Program-made: the position numbers and the translations under genes
Part shown: piece by piece, positions 52,297-61,485 of the stretch
Numbering within the stretch: the stretch's first letter is position 1
Layout: each line of letters begins with the position of its first letter
Notes under the pieces: model-generated
What the model was told of the DNA's origin: nothing
Database searches by the model: none
The model's input: only the letters and a program-made list of their open reading frames with translations
Assembly (NCBI GenBank): GCA_002747255.1
Contig: PDUC01000033.1
Coordinates: 62,001-126,000, forward strand
Length of the DNA stretch: 64,000 nt
Origin: Acidobacteriota bacterium
Lineage (GTDB): Bacteria; Acidobacteriota; Holophagae; Acanthopleuribacterales; Acanthopleuribacteraceae
Direction of reading: 5' to 3'

Positions 52297-52625
52297 TTGT
52301 TCACCTCGCTCGAGCGCCTATTCTATCATAGAAAACATAGAGTTGTTCATGAGGAAGAGCTGCCAGCTGGAGGAAAAGAGCAGACTCCCTGTAAACCGAA
52401 CGTCGTGGTGTTGGCTTTGAAACAATCTGCTTCTGAGTGAACTGCTTTGGAAGAGAAAGTTATCTCTTAAGAGAATGAGTTCATGCTATGATGTGGTTAT
52501 TTTGATCTGTGTACTCTATCTTGTGGTTGTATAAGATTCAAAATGGAATTTAGCCCGGAAAAGACCGTTACTTTGCCAATCCATGGAACTTTTAGGCTTT
52601 CAATGCGGACAGGAGAAATACGAGC
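52297..52625. other. 329-bp divergent intergenic region between coaX and the ThyX-like gene
   Basis: It must hold the promoters of both divergent genes. I see a few TTGATC- and TATAAG-like words on the plus strand near 52502-52535, but at poor spacing (22 bases). No hairpin or short gene is convincing. Confidence 0.5.
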
Positions 52626-54287
52626 ATGACAGAGCAACCAAAAAGCAATCTGCTTGAACCCTATATCACCAATCTCAACGATCAGGTTTTTTCTATTGTG
52701 GATTTAAACGGCATTGTGGGAGCCGTTATGGCTCGGTACTCCCGTGCCGAGACGGGTATGAGGGAAACCCTTTTGAGGGAGTTCATTGCGGAAGACAAAC
52801 TGAAATGGGACAAGGCTGAGAAGTTAATTGAGCGGGTGCTCATTGCGTTCGGCGATGATTCAGTGGGAGAGCTCGAAGGAGCTCACCTGGCCTTTGAAGA
52901 GATTTCCATGTTAGCCACCAAGGTCATCGAACACCGGCGAATTGGCGGATCTCCAATCGAGAAAAGCACCCGTTATGTTCGCTTCGATCAGAGGGATAAG
53001 AATGGCTGCTACCTCTATGTCATACCGCCTGGGATCCAAGGTGAACTCAAAGATGAATACACCCGCTCCATGGATTTCATTTTCAAAAGCTACACGACCA
53101 TGTGGCAGCCTGTACACGCTTATTTAAAAACGATCAAACCCATGGAAGAAGCTGTGTATCAACTTGGGGGAGAGGATCTTCGTTTCAGAGATTGTCAAAC
53201 CGCTAAAAGACAAAAACAGTTTGAGCGAACCTATCGAAACGATTTAAAAACCAAAACGTGCGATGTCCTGAGGGCCTTTCTGCCCCTGGCCTGCAAGGCA
53301 AATGTCGGCCTGTTCGGCAACGGTCGCTTTTATCAGCATTTAATATCAAAAATGCTGAGTTCACCCTTGGCTGAGGCACAAATGCTCGGTGAAAAGGCAT
53401 TTGTCGAGCTGTCCAAAGTCATTCCACACTACGTCAAACGTGCCGCTGTTTCAAAATACGCTCAAACCAATCATCTCAATATGTTGAAGCTGGTGAGAGA
53501 GCTATTCGGAGCGACAAAAAATGAGGATCAGCGCAGTTTTGTGAGTATTGAGCCAGACTATCAAAAGATAGCCGCCAGAATAGCTGACGAGTCCGGACCT
53601 GACACACTTAGAGAGAGTATGTTGCTAGACGAAGAAATTCAGTTTCTAGCTGCCCTTTGCTATCCCTATACGAATTTGAGTTTTGATGAAATCAGAAAGT
53701 CACTCTATGAAATGGATCCCAACCAGAGGCAAAGCTGTTATCAGGCCTTCTATGGCCATCGCAAAACGCGTCGCGACAGACCGGAACGATCCATTGAATA
53801 CGGCTATCCTCACCACTTTGAAATGGTTACGGAATGGGCTGTCTATAAGGACTTGATGAGGCACAGAATGGGTACGGCTCTCATTCAGCCGCTTGAACCC
53901 CATTTGGGTTTTGAAATGCCAGCGGAATGCGCGCTTGCCGGTGTCAAGGATTTAGCTTTGGAAATAGTTACAAGAGCGGAAAGCCTGTATCAACTTATCA
54001 AGCAGGAATCATCGATCGATTGTGAATACGCCTTTCTGCACGGTCACCGCATGCGCTGGCTCCTGGGTATGAACGACCGGGCCCTGATGCACATGCTTGA
54101 ATTGAGGACAACGCCGCAGGGACATCCCAACTATCGCAAAGTCAGCCAGCATATACACCGGGCATTGGCTGAAAAGTTCCCAGAGCGATCAGCCAGGATG
54201 AATTTTGTCAATCACCAACCCGTTTTCTGGTCCAGAGCGGATTCAGAAGCGCGTCAGAGAGATAAAGAAGATAAAATAGAGGAGTGA
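52626..54287 (+). CDS. thyX: Long ThyX-like FAD-dependent thymidylate synthase
   Basis: 553 residues, about twice the usual ThyX length (about 220-250). The N-half has a variant of the RHR...S-x-R signature, EHRRIGGSPIEKSTRYVRF, with one extra residue. The C-half has a second RHR (DLMRHRMGTALIQ) without the full signature. The whole protein thus looks like two ThyX-type modules in tandem, seen in some Planctomycetes and Acidobacteria, where one half may have lost the flavin-binding role. ThyX makes dTMP from dUMP using methylene-THF and FAD. Whether it replaces ThyA here cannot be judged. ATG follows GGAGAAATA. Confidence 0.65.
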   Translation: MTEQPKSNLLEPYITNLNDQVFSIVDLNGIVGAVMARYSRAETGMRETLLREFIAEDKLKWDKAEKLIERVLIAFGDDSVGELEGAHLAFEEISMLATKVIEHRRIGGSPIEKSTRYVRFDQRDKNGCYLYVIPPGIQGELKDEYTRSMDFIFKSYTTMWQPVHAYLKTIKPMEEAVYQLGGEDLRFRDCQTAKRQKQFERTYRNDLKTKTCDVLRAFLPLACKANVGLFGNGRFYQHLISKMLSSPLAEAQMLGEKAFVELSKVIPHYVKRAAVSKYAQTNHLNMLKLVRELFGATKNEDQRSFVSIEPDYQKIAARIADESGPDTLRESMLLDEEIQFLAALCYPYTNLSFDEIRKSLYEMDPNQRQSCYQAFYGHRKTRRDRPERSIEYGYPHHFEMVTEWAVYKDLMRHRMGTALIQPLEPHLGFEMPAECALAGVKDLALEIVTRAESLYQLIKQESSIDCEYAFLHGHRMRWLLGMNDRALMHMLELRTTPQGHPNYRKVSQHIHRALAEKFPERSARMNFVNHQPVFWSRADSEARQRDKEDKIEE

Positions 54288-54290
54288 GTT

Positions 54291-55142
54291 GTGTTTTTTT
54301 TCAGATTGGTTTTCTGGGTTCCTTTGTTGTTTGCTTCTCCCGCTTTTGCGGAAGACACTGTTGACGGTCCCACAGAAAAAGACTTTAAAACCTATTGGCA
54401 GCAGTGGCAGGACTACTTAAGGAAAGAAGGTAAACAGGCGGGCATCGATTCCGCTGTGATGTTCCAGTTGGGGAAACCCTATCTGGTTGGTAGTCTTGAA
54501 TGTGAGGGCGATGAGCTGCTCCGCTACCACATCGATGGGTTCGACTGCTTTACACTGACTGAAGCAGCCCTCGCCATGTGCCTGCTTGAAGAGGGCAGTC
54601 AAAAAGACTACGAGCGGATTCTCATGCAAACGCGGTATCGCGATCACCAGCCCGACGGCTATGCAAGTCGAATCCACTACGCTACGGAGTGGAGCGACCA
54701 TTGCGTCGCCCTGGGCTTCCTGGAAGATGTCACCGGGCAACTTGAGAATGCGCGTGTGTGGGAAAAGGAAATCAACTTTATGACGACCCATGCCGATTTC
54801 TATCCCAAATTGAAAGATAGAGAAACATACGAGCAAATTCAGAGAATTGAAAAAAAACTCAGTAAGCGCAAAAGGTATTATCTGCCTTTATCGGAAGTTG
54901 AGAAAAACCTGAAGAACTTTCTTCCCGGTGACATCGTTCTCATTCTTACCCGAAAGAAGGGGTTGGATGCCGGTCATTTCTGTTATGTGACCGATGTGAA
55001 AGGAAAGGAGCAAACGCAATTGGAAGCCGTCCATGCCAGCAGCACCCATAAAAAAATTTTGAAAGTGGACAGTATGCTTCGCTACTTGAGCCATTATCCC
55101 AAGATCATGGGTGTCATGGTTTTGCGCATTAAAAAAAAATGA
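54291..55142 (+). CDS. DUF1460 family putative peptidoglycan amidase-like protein
   Basis: 283 residues from GTG 54291, three bases after the thyX stop, so co-transcription is likely. A signal peptide (FFRLVFWVPLLFASPAFA) precedes the DUF1460 domain. DGFDCFTLTEAALAM carries the putative catalytic Cys of the NlpC-like fold, and GYASRIHYATEWSDH and GLDAGHFCYVTDV carry the conserved H and D. DUF1460 members are N-acetylmuramoyl-L-alanine amidase-like. It is expected in the periplasm; the substrate is inferred. Confidence 0.82.
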   Translation: MFFFRLVFWVPLLFASPAFAEDTVDGPTEKDFKTYWQQWQDYLRKEGKQAGIDSAVMFQLGKPYLVGSLECEGDELLRYHIDGFDCFTLTEAALAMCLLEEGSQKDYERILMQTRYRDHQPDGYASRIHYATEWSDHCVALGFLEDVTGQLENARVWEKEINFMTTHADFYPKLKDRETYEQIQRIEKKLSKRKRYYLPLSEVEKNLKNFLPGDIVLILTRKKGLDAGHFCYVTDVKGKEQTQLEAVHASSTHKKILKVDSMLRYLSHYPKIMGVMVLRIKKK

Positions 55143-55298
55143 AATTCCAACATGACATTCAGTGATTCTCATACTATATTAAGGTATCTTAATAAATAAT
55201 TGCGTGTTTGACGCGGTGTCTTATTTACAAACCAGGTGAGTGAGGTAATGAAAGCTTTAAAACAATGCCGTTGAAAGCCATGGGGGAGGAAGGAACTA

Positions 55299-58200
55299 GT
55301 GTCTGGAGAAAAGAGGAAACAGCCAAGATACCTCGTTTTATGTCACGGTATCTTGTCGCACAATGAGCTGAAAATCCCCATCCAAATTCAAGATATCAAC
55401 ACCCGCGGAGCCTCTTTTGTTATGGCTAAGAGCGATATCCCGCTGGGACAGGTGGTTATAGAATGCCGCTTAGAGAAAAATAAAGCCACATTTAAAGGTA
55501 ACTGTCGCACGGTCAATGCTTTTCAATCCAAAAAAGGCAAACCGTTTTTGCGAATTGGTATGCAATTCACGGCGGCCTCTAAAAATGCCGCCGCATTTTT
55601 CAGTGAACTTTCTGGACAAATCAAAAGAAATGATCAGGCAACCATCGCGGCAGAAAATCCTTACCGCGAAAACCCAACAGAAGTGCTTAACAAAGCAAAG
55701 GTTGCTTTTCCTGCTGAAAATGTCGGCAGCGGTGTGCACAACAAGAGAAAACACAGGCGGGTAGAACTGAAAAAGCCTCTCATTTTGACCTACGATGAGG
55801 GACAGTTTAAGGGCCAGAGCATTGATTTTACCGAATTGGGTATTGGCTATCTCACCACTACTGATACCCCAAGTACAAACTCACTGACACTCCATTGTAA
55901 AGCCCGGGAAGATTTGGTATTCCAATTACGCATCGAGGTAAAGTTCAACGGTGAGTATCAATCGGGTAATCGCATTTTCAGACGGGTGGGAGCCAGAATT
56001 ATCGATGCCTCCCCTGAGTATCAAACTTTTTTGAAGGAAAACAAGATTGTCACCACGAAGGCGGAGAGCAAAGCAGGTAGTACCTCAAAGATACTGAGAC
56101 CATGTCGTTATCGCTATTTAGAAACCCTGGGGACAGGGGGTTTTGCTGAAGTCTACCTGGTTGAAGATGTCGCTCTGCACCGTAAGGTCGCCATGAAGAT
56201 TTTACTTCCTCATATTTTAAAAGATCGTCAAATGGTTGACGAATTCATTGTTGAAGCTCAAATTTCTGCTAAATTTCACCATCCCAACATAGCGATTGTC
56301 TATGAAGTTGGCGAGATTCATCCCGACCAGTTTCACTCCAGTATTGACTTTCCCCAAATCATTCTCGATCAGTTCAAGGAAGGTATGGTCTATTTCACCA
56401 TGTTGTACATTGAAGGTCGAACGCTTGCAGACGTCATTAAAAAACAACGCAAGCTGCCGCCGCTCAAAGTGCTCCACATCATGCGTGAAGTTGGAAAAGC
56501 GCTCTCTTTTGCGCATCAAGGGGGTGTCATTCATCGAGATATCAAGCCCGAAAACATCATGCTGACTTTTGACAATAAAATTCTGGTCACTGATTTTGGC
56601 ATCGCCTCTGTGCTGAAATCCAATATTGCGGATAACAGAGCACATGCAGATGAACTGTCTCAGAAAAAAACCAAGGGTTTCATGGGTACACCTGTTTATG
56701 TTTCGCCTGAACAAATTCTGGAAAAAGAGGTGGATGGCCGTTCTGACTTGTACAGTTTAGGTGTAACCGGTTATGAACTTTTAGTTGGAAAACCTCCATT
56801 TAAAGGTGCAACCTGGATGGAAACCCTGGCTAAACACCTGCACGAACCACCTACCTCCATGCTGGAACTGAACCCCGGTATCCCGTCCAATTTTGATGTC
56901 TTTATTCAGAAATTACTGGCGAAGAAAAAGGAGGATAGACCTGAAAGCGCCAAAGTGTTTCTCGATGATCTGCATATTTTAGAAAGCCATCTGCTAACTG
57001 AAAACGTCGTTGTCGATCGAGTGAAAGAGATTACCCCGGAAATGTTCCATGCGGTTGAATCACTTTTTAAACAGTTTGTCAAAACTCTCAAAAACATCGG
57101 TACCTATCCCGAAACACATCACATGGTAATTCATGCTATCGAGAGGTTGTACCAATTTTTTGAAGCGTACTTTGAAGAATATGAAAGGCTGGATCTGGAA
57201 ATCTCATCCATGGAAGTTCTCTTTGACAAAACATCGGTATTCTCAGAAGACCAAAAAGAAAATGCGTTTTGTTTTAACCTGTTCAGGGATGGTATTCGCA
57301 ACCTCATCTTTTTCAGGGGCTTGCCGCTGGAAGAGCTGAAGACTTTTCTTGTTGCAGTTCACAAATATATCAATAATGCCAAGTCTTACGAAATGGACTC
57401 GGTAACGTTGCTTTTTCAATTGGAATTAAAATACATTGATTTTGAATATTCAGATAGTTTCTATGAAGACCCCAATACCATGAATAGAATGTACCATATG
57501 AAGAAAAATATGAGTGTGAAAGAACAATGGGATGTCCCCAGCTTAATGAAGTCGGCCTTTCCAGGTGAGGAGTTACTTACTTATTGGAATAATATTCAAA
57601 ATGCCTTCGATCAATCCAATACCTTAAACTTTGTCAATCGCTTAATTCAACCTGAACTGACCCATATTCGCACGGAAGCTATCCGTATCGCCATTAGTAT
57701 GGCTGAGCGAGAAAAGGAATCGGAGGTCTTCGATCAGCAGTATCGTATGATGGAGGAAGTAATCTATTCGTGTCTTTCAGAAAACGATCTTACTAGCGCG
57801 ATTTACACCATCAAAACACTTGAGTCATGGGCTCTTAACGCACCAAAGGATGACACAAAACAGTTTGCCTCGAGATTTGTGTCTTTGCAAGAACGATTGT
57901 CCAGTGAGGAATTTCTTGAGCCATTATTAGATAAATATTTCCTTATAAGCAGATCTTTTGGCGATGGTGTTAAAGCCATATGTCGAGCACTGCAGCCGGC
58001 AAAAGCTGTCCCTGTACTATTTCAACTTTTTAAACGTCAGAATGAGGGTTGGAAGCATAATTTCATAGCAGAATGCTGTGTCATCACTGCAGGTCCCCAT
58101 ATTGCCAAATTGAATCAACTGGGTTTGTCATTGGATGACGAGCTTGCGGCAACTATGTTAAAGAGTTATCGGTACCTCCATCCAAGGGCTCCCAAGACGA

Positions 58201-58706
58201 GTATCATGCAGTGGTTCTCTCATCCGGGAACAAAAACCCGAATGGCTTTAGTCAGCCTGGTCAATGTGGTCAATCGTCCTGAGAGTATTCCCATTCTAAA
58301 AAAATGTGCTTTGGAAAAATTATCGAGACATGAAAGCTCTAGAAAATTGGCTTGGCAGCTGCTTGAAAAACGATCGCCAAAGTCACTGAACTCGGTTGTA
58401 AAACAGTATTTCGATCTGGGCGCGTTGAAGGAACTCACTGTCATGGAACAGAAAATGGTTTTCCAGTATGCGGCTACTCATTTGGTAAAAGAAGGAGGAG
58501 AGGCGTTCCTGATTGAAATTATACACGACAAAACACTCCTGGGAACAGGAGGTCTGGATTTGGAAGAGAGAAAACTCGCTGCCTTACAGTTGAAGCGAAT
58601 AGGCACTGAAGCTAGCAGGCAAGCCATCATCAGAGAATCGAAACGTATCCTGGGCAATCGAGAATTTATCAATTACTGCAAACGACTAAGTGAGGACATG
58701 TCATGA
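55299..58706 (+). CDS. Double PilZ-Ser/Thr kinase-helical repeat protein
   Basis: 1135 residues from the GTG at 55299. Two PilZ domains come first: residues 5-110 (R-x-x-x-R at 6-10, then DINTRG) and 149-245 (R-x-x-x-R at 150-154, then DFTELG). Both keep approximate c-di-GMP motifs. A Hanks-type kinase follows (about 270-540): GTGGFAEVY (278-286), the catalytic-lysine VAMKIL, HRDIKPEN (about 411), DFGIA (about 431) and a PVYVSPEQ substrate-binding loop. The remaining 560 residues are helical: a module near 580-730 (SEDQKENAFCFNLFRDG, then LIFFRGLPLEELKTFL) and then HEAT-like repeats. No membrane helix is seen. Its stop overlaps the start of the next gene by four bases (ATGA). Confidence 0.85.
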   Translation: MSGEKRKQPRYLVLCHGILSHNELKIPIQIQDINTRGASFVMAKSDIPLGQVVIECRLEKNKATFKGNCRTVNAFQSKKGKPFLRIGMQFTAASKNAAAFFSELSGQIKRNDQATIAAENPYRENPTEVLNKAKVAFPAENVGSGVHNKRKHRRVELKKPLILTYDEGQFKGQSIDFTELGIGYLTTTDTPSTNSLTLHCKAREDLVFQLRIEVKFNGEYQSGNRIFRRVGARIIDASPEYQTFLKENKIVTTKAESKAGSTSKILRPCRYRYLETLGTGGFAEVYLVEDVALHRKVAMKILLPHILKDRQMVDEFIVEAQISAKFHHPNIAIVYEVGEIHPDQFHSSIDFPQIILDQFKEGMVYFTMLYIEGRTLADVIKKQRKLPPLKVLHIMREVGKALSFAHQGGVIHRDIKPENIMLTFDNKILVTDFGIASVLKSNIADNRAHADELSQKKTKGFMGTPVYVSPEQILEKEVDGRSDLYSLGVTGYELLVGKPPFKGATWMETLAKHLHEPPTSMLELNPGIPSNFDVFIQKLLAKKKEDRPESAKVFLDDLHILESHLLTENVVVDRVKEITPEMFHAVESLFKQFVKTLKNIGTYPETHHMVIHAIERLYQFFEAYFEEYERLDLEISSMEVLFDKTSVFSEDQKENAFCFNLFRDGIRNLIFFRGLPLEELKTFLVAVHKYINNAKSYEMDSVTLLFQLELKYIDFEYSDSFYEDPNTMNRMYHMKKNMSVKEQWDVPSLMKSAFPGEELLTYWNNIQNAFDQSNTLNFVNRLIQPELTHIRTEAIRIAISMAEREKESEVFDQQYRMMEEVIYSCLSENDLTSAIYTIKTLESWALNAPKDDTKQFASRFVSLQERLSSEEFLEPLLDKYFLISRSFGDGVKAICRALQPAKAVPVLFQLFKRQNEGWKHNFIAECCVITAGPHIAKLNQLGLSLDDELAATMLKSYRYLHPRAPKTSIMQWFSHPGTKTRMALVSLVNVVNRPESIPILKKCALEKLSRHESSRKLAWQLLEKRSPKSLNSVVKQYFDLGALKELTVMEQKMVFQYAATHLVKEGGEAFLIEIIHDKTLLGTGGLDLEERKLAALQLKRIGTEASRQAIIRESKRILGNREFINYCKRLSEDMS

Positions 58707-60067
58707 TAGCTCCAGAAGATGTAAAAATGACTCAACGCATCCAGACCTTAGGACGATCCATGGTCACTAATTTGTATCAGCTCTTTCGCAGTGCAGAAAT
58801 ATACGAAGAAAACAACGAAATTTTTCGGCGGATTTCCGATTCGATGAGGACTCAGATTGAAGAATCCTACCGCTATCTCAATAGCTGTAATCTGAAAATA
58901 TCAAATCACAATATCTATGTGTCGAGGAACCGTATTTTTATTGATTTCGGTATTCTGGAGTCTGTGCGTTCACTGAGTAAGATTTTCGCGGGGGCCAATG
59001 TCGGCGGGATGAATTTTCTCGAGGATTGTCTGGACATACACAACTTGATACGTGGTCTTTTGGCTTTTCGCGACACCATTGTCCTAGATCAGAGAAAAGG
59101 TGTCGATGCCATAAAAAAAGGCATGATTGAACGACATACTCCTTTCATCGAACCGATGCCAGAAGACATTTATGAAGTTAAGGTTACAGGCCTGAGGGAT
59201 GTGTTTCACGCTAAAGAATTTGCACTTAAAAACGCTATTAAACTTATAATTTTTCTGGAAAACATGCATGAGAGCTATCAAACAGGAAAGCAGGCCCAGA
59301 TTTCAATTATTTACCGAATCATTTTAAACCTTATGCGTGTACTTGAACACCATCCATCCATTATTAAAGAGCTGATGAGCCTGAAAGTACCCAATAAGGC
59401 CATTCACGATCAGTACTATTGTGCCCTGCTCCTCCTTTCCGTTTTGGGGCATTTTAAAGCCAAGAGACAGGATATGCTGAACTTGGTCGTTGATTCGCTT
59501 TTCCACAACATGGGTCGCTTAACATCTAAAAAGTTTCTGGATGCAAGGCAGGCTTCTGATGCTGGCGCCAGAAAATTACTGGAAACGCGTTTCATTAACA
59601 GAAGCTTTTTTTACCGAGTCAACTATGCTTATCATACACCCTTGAATGAAGCAGTTCAGAGTGGTCTCGAATTCTGCAGTTTATTTAAAACCATCGTTGC
59701 TTTTGTTCATCAACTGAAATCAAGGGAACTCCACCAAACAGCCGTTATCAATCTTTTGAAATCAAAATCCGCAGAAATCCATAAACCCAGTGTTCTACTA
59801 ATTGCTAAAACCCTGGGGTTACTGGTTCCCGGACAAAGCGTTATTCTTGATAGAAAGAAGCCAGGCTTGGTTTCACACTGGAAGAATGACAAGATGTCAG
59901 CCGAACTCCAGGTCACGACACTGGATCCCGTCAACAAGAAGCACATTGAACATATTAATTGGGATTTTGAAGGGGAAAAAGAGTGGTTGGGATATTTAAA
60001 ACGCCTTTCCATTCCCTCACCCACACTGCCAGCACCGAATCCAATAAATGTCATTTTCAAAAGTTAA
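58703..60067 (+). CDS. Degenerate HD-GYP-like signalling protein
   Basis: 454 residues, overlapping the kinase gene by four bases. Residues 8-110 share the helical module of HD-GYP-associated proteins (LYQLFRSAEIYEENNEIFRRI) and resemble the corresponding region of the kinase. Residues 240-400 fit the HD-GYP fold in order: LLLLSVLGH, VDSLFHNMGRL where active enzymes have HD-I-G-K, SRELHQTAVINLL, and LGLLVPGQSVIL. Both the catalytic HD pair and the GYP motif are lost, so hydrolysis of c-di-GMP is unlikely; a regulatory, binding or scaffold role is the inference. No membrane segment. Confidence 0.6.
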   Translation: MIAPEDVKMTQRIQTLGRSMVTNLYQLFRSAEIYEENNEIFRRISDSMRTQIEESYRYLNSCNLKISNHNIYVSRNRIFIDFGILESVRSLSKIFAGANVGGMNFLEDCLDIHNLIRGLLAFRDTIVLDQRKGVDAIKKGMIERHTPFIEPMPEDIYEVKVTGLRDVFHAKEFALKNAIKLIIFLENMHESYQTGKQAQISIIYRIILNLMRVLEHHPSIIKELMSLKVPNKAIHDQYYCALLLLSVLGHFKAKRQDMLNLVVDSLFHNMGRLTSKKFLDARQASDAGARKLLETRFINRSFFYRVNYAYHTPLNEAVQSGLEFCSLFKTIVAFVHQLKSRELHQTAVINLLKSKSAEIHKPSVLLIAKTLGLLVPGQSVILDRKKPGLVSHWKNDKMSAELQVTTLDPVNKKHIEHINWDFEGEKEWLGYLKRLSIPSPTLPAPNPINVIFKS

Positions 60068-60072
60068 AATAA

Positions 60073-60098
60073 AACCTGCCCTCTTGATCGATCAGGTT
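60073..60098 (-). terminator. Possible weak terminator of the GT4 gene
   Basis: AACCTG (60073-60078) pairs with CAGGTT (60093-60098). On the minus strand the stem is followed by TTATTTT. The 6-bp stem starts 5 bases after the end of the minus-strand gene and is close to the convergent stop at 60067. Confidence 0.4.
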
Positions 60099-60102
60099 CA
60101 GG

Positions 60103-61248
60103 CTACAGGTTCCGAAACAACTCCTCATAAGCTTCAGCTATCTTTGTAATATCAAATTGACTGGCTTTAATGCGACTCTTTCTGCTCATTTCCTCCAGCT
60201 CTTGTCGTTGACTGATTAAAAGGGACAGTTTCTCCATCCAGAGATTTTTATCTTGGAGAGGGAGCAGATATCCGGTTTTCCCGTTATCAATTAAATCCCT
60301 CAAACCCCTTATTTCGGAACCCAGAATGGGGGTGCCCAGGAACAAGGCCTCGATACCGACCATAGGCAAGCCTTCAGTGTGACTTGGTATGAGGAGCAAG
60401 TGGGACTCACTCAACTTTTCGTGAACACACTCCCTGGATAACCATCCTGTAAAGTGAACCTGCTTGTCAATTCCAAGTTTGAGGGCTTTTGTTTCCAGAT
60501 GCTTTCTCAACGGGCCGTCCCCAACCAGAACATAATTCCAGTCCCTGTACTCCAGTTCTGCCAGTAGATGAAACATAAAATCGAGATTTTTCTGCTCATT
60601 GAACCTGCCTACCGAAATAAATTGAAACCGCTTTCCTGTTTTTCTCGTGCGAGTTATGGGACGAATCCCGTTGTAAATCGTTTCAACGGGAACACCATAC
60701 GCCTTTTTTGCTAAGTCTTTCACAAAATCACTTACGGCCACAATGCGAGAAGCTTTTTTCCATATAGGGAAGGTGAAGGGTTTTAAAAACCGAAAAAGGT
60801 GGTCGGTTTGTGCTGGCAATGCTCCCGGCACATCTCCTAAGTGAATGGTCAGTACGTAAGGTCTTCTTGAAATGACACTGGTAACAAAAGCGAGCACCCC
60901 TGTGGGAACGGCAAAATGGGCATGGATCACATCGGGCTTCCAAAAAACAGCCTGCTTGAGCGCGGGTATGAAATGGGTGAAGAGATACAGGAACATTTCC
61001 CAAACAGTGCAGGACTCCATTTTTCTCCTAAAAGAAAAAAGACGCGTGACAGTCAATTTACTGGTCCTGCTCTTCTTTGCCAAACCGCCAGGAACCCCTT
61101 TTACCCAGGATGTTTGAACACGCACCTCATGTCCCCGTTCAGCTAACTCTTCCGCAAGATTCTTGCAAACGGTGCCTCCGCCACCGCCAATGGGAGGGTA
61201 CTCGTAGTTCAAGACAAGTATTTTAAGGGGACTGAATTTCTTTGGCAT
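60103..61248 (-). CDS. GT4 glycosyltransferase
   Basis: 381 residues of the GT-B fold. The acceptor side opens with LNYEYPPIGGGGGTVCKNLAEELAERGHEV, the G-rich loop typical of GT4. The donor site is in ISVGRFNEQKNLDFM and SHTEGLPMVGIEALFLGTPILGSEIRGLRDLI, with the E-x(7)-E pattern. It transfers a sugar from a nucleotide donor to an envelope glycan or lipid. The substrate is unknown. Convergent with the HD-GYP-like gene and divergent from the GT-C-like gene, whose start is 237 bases away. Confidence 0.9.
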   Translation of the reverse strand: MPKKFSPLKILVLNYEYPPIGGGGGTVCKNLAEELAERGHEVRVQTSWVKGVPGGLAKKSRTSKLTVTRLFSFRRKMESCTVWEMFLYLFTHFIPALKQAVFWKPDVIHAHFAVPTGVLAFVTSVISRRPYVLTIHLGDVPGALPAQTDHLFRFLKPFTFPIWKKASRIVAVSDFVKDLAKKAYGVPVETIYNGIRPITRTRKTGKRFQFISVGRFNEQKNLDFMFHLLAELEYRDWNYVLVGDGPLRKHLETKALKLGIDKQVHFTGWLSRECVHEKLSESHLLLIPSHTEGLPMVGIEALFLGTPILGSEIRGLRDLIDNGKTGYLLPLQDKNLWMEKLSLLISQRQELEEMSRKSRIKASQFDITKIAEAYEELFRNL

Positions 61249-61485
61249 GTTTAGAGTCCTGGTTACAGTTGGTTTTTCAGGAAAGAAGACGTGTTATCTG
61301 ACCCTTTTTGGTGTCATCGAATAATAGCTTATTTTGAAACCAAGCATTTGAAAACCAAAAAGGGAGCTTTAGAATGTCACCGAAAATATGATAGCATGTT
61401 CGTGTTATCCTATTTACAATAAACCGGATAGATTCTTATTATAGAGATCATACCGCGGATAACGAAACGGACGGGGTTGGCAAAC

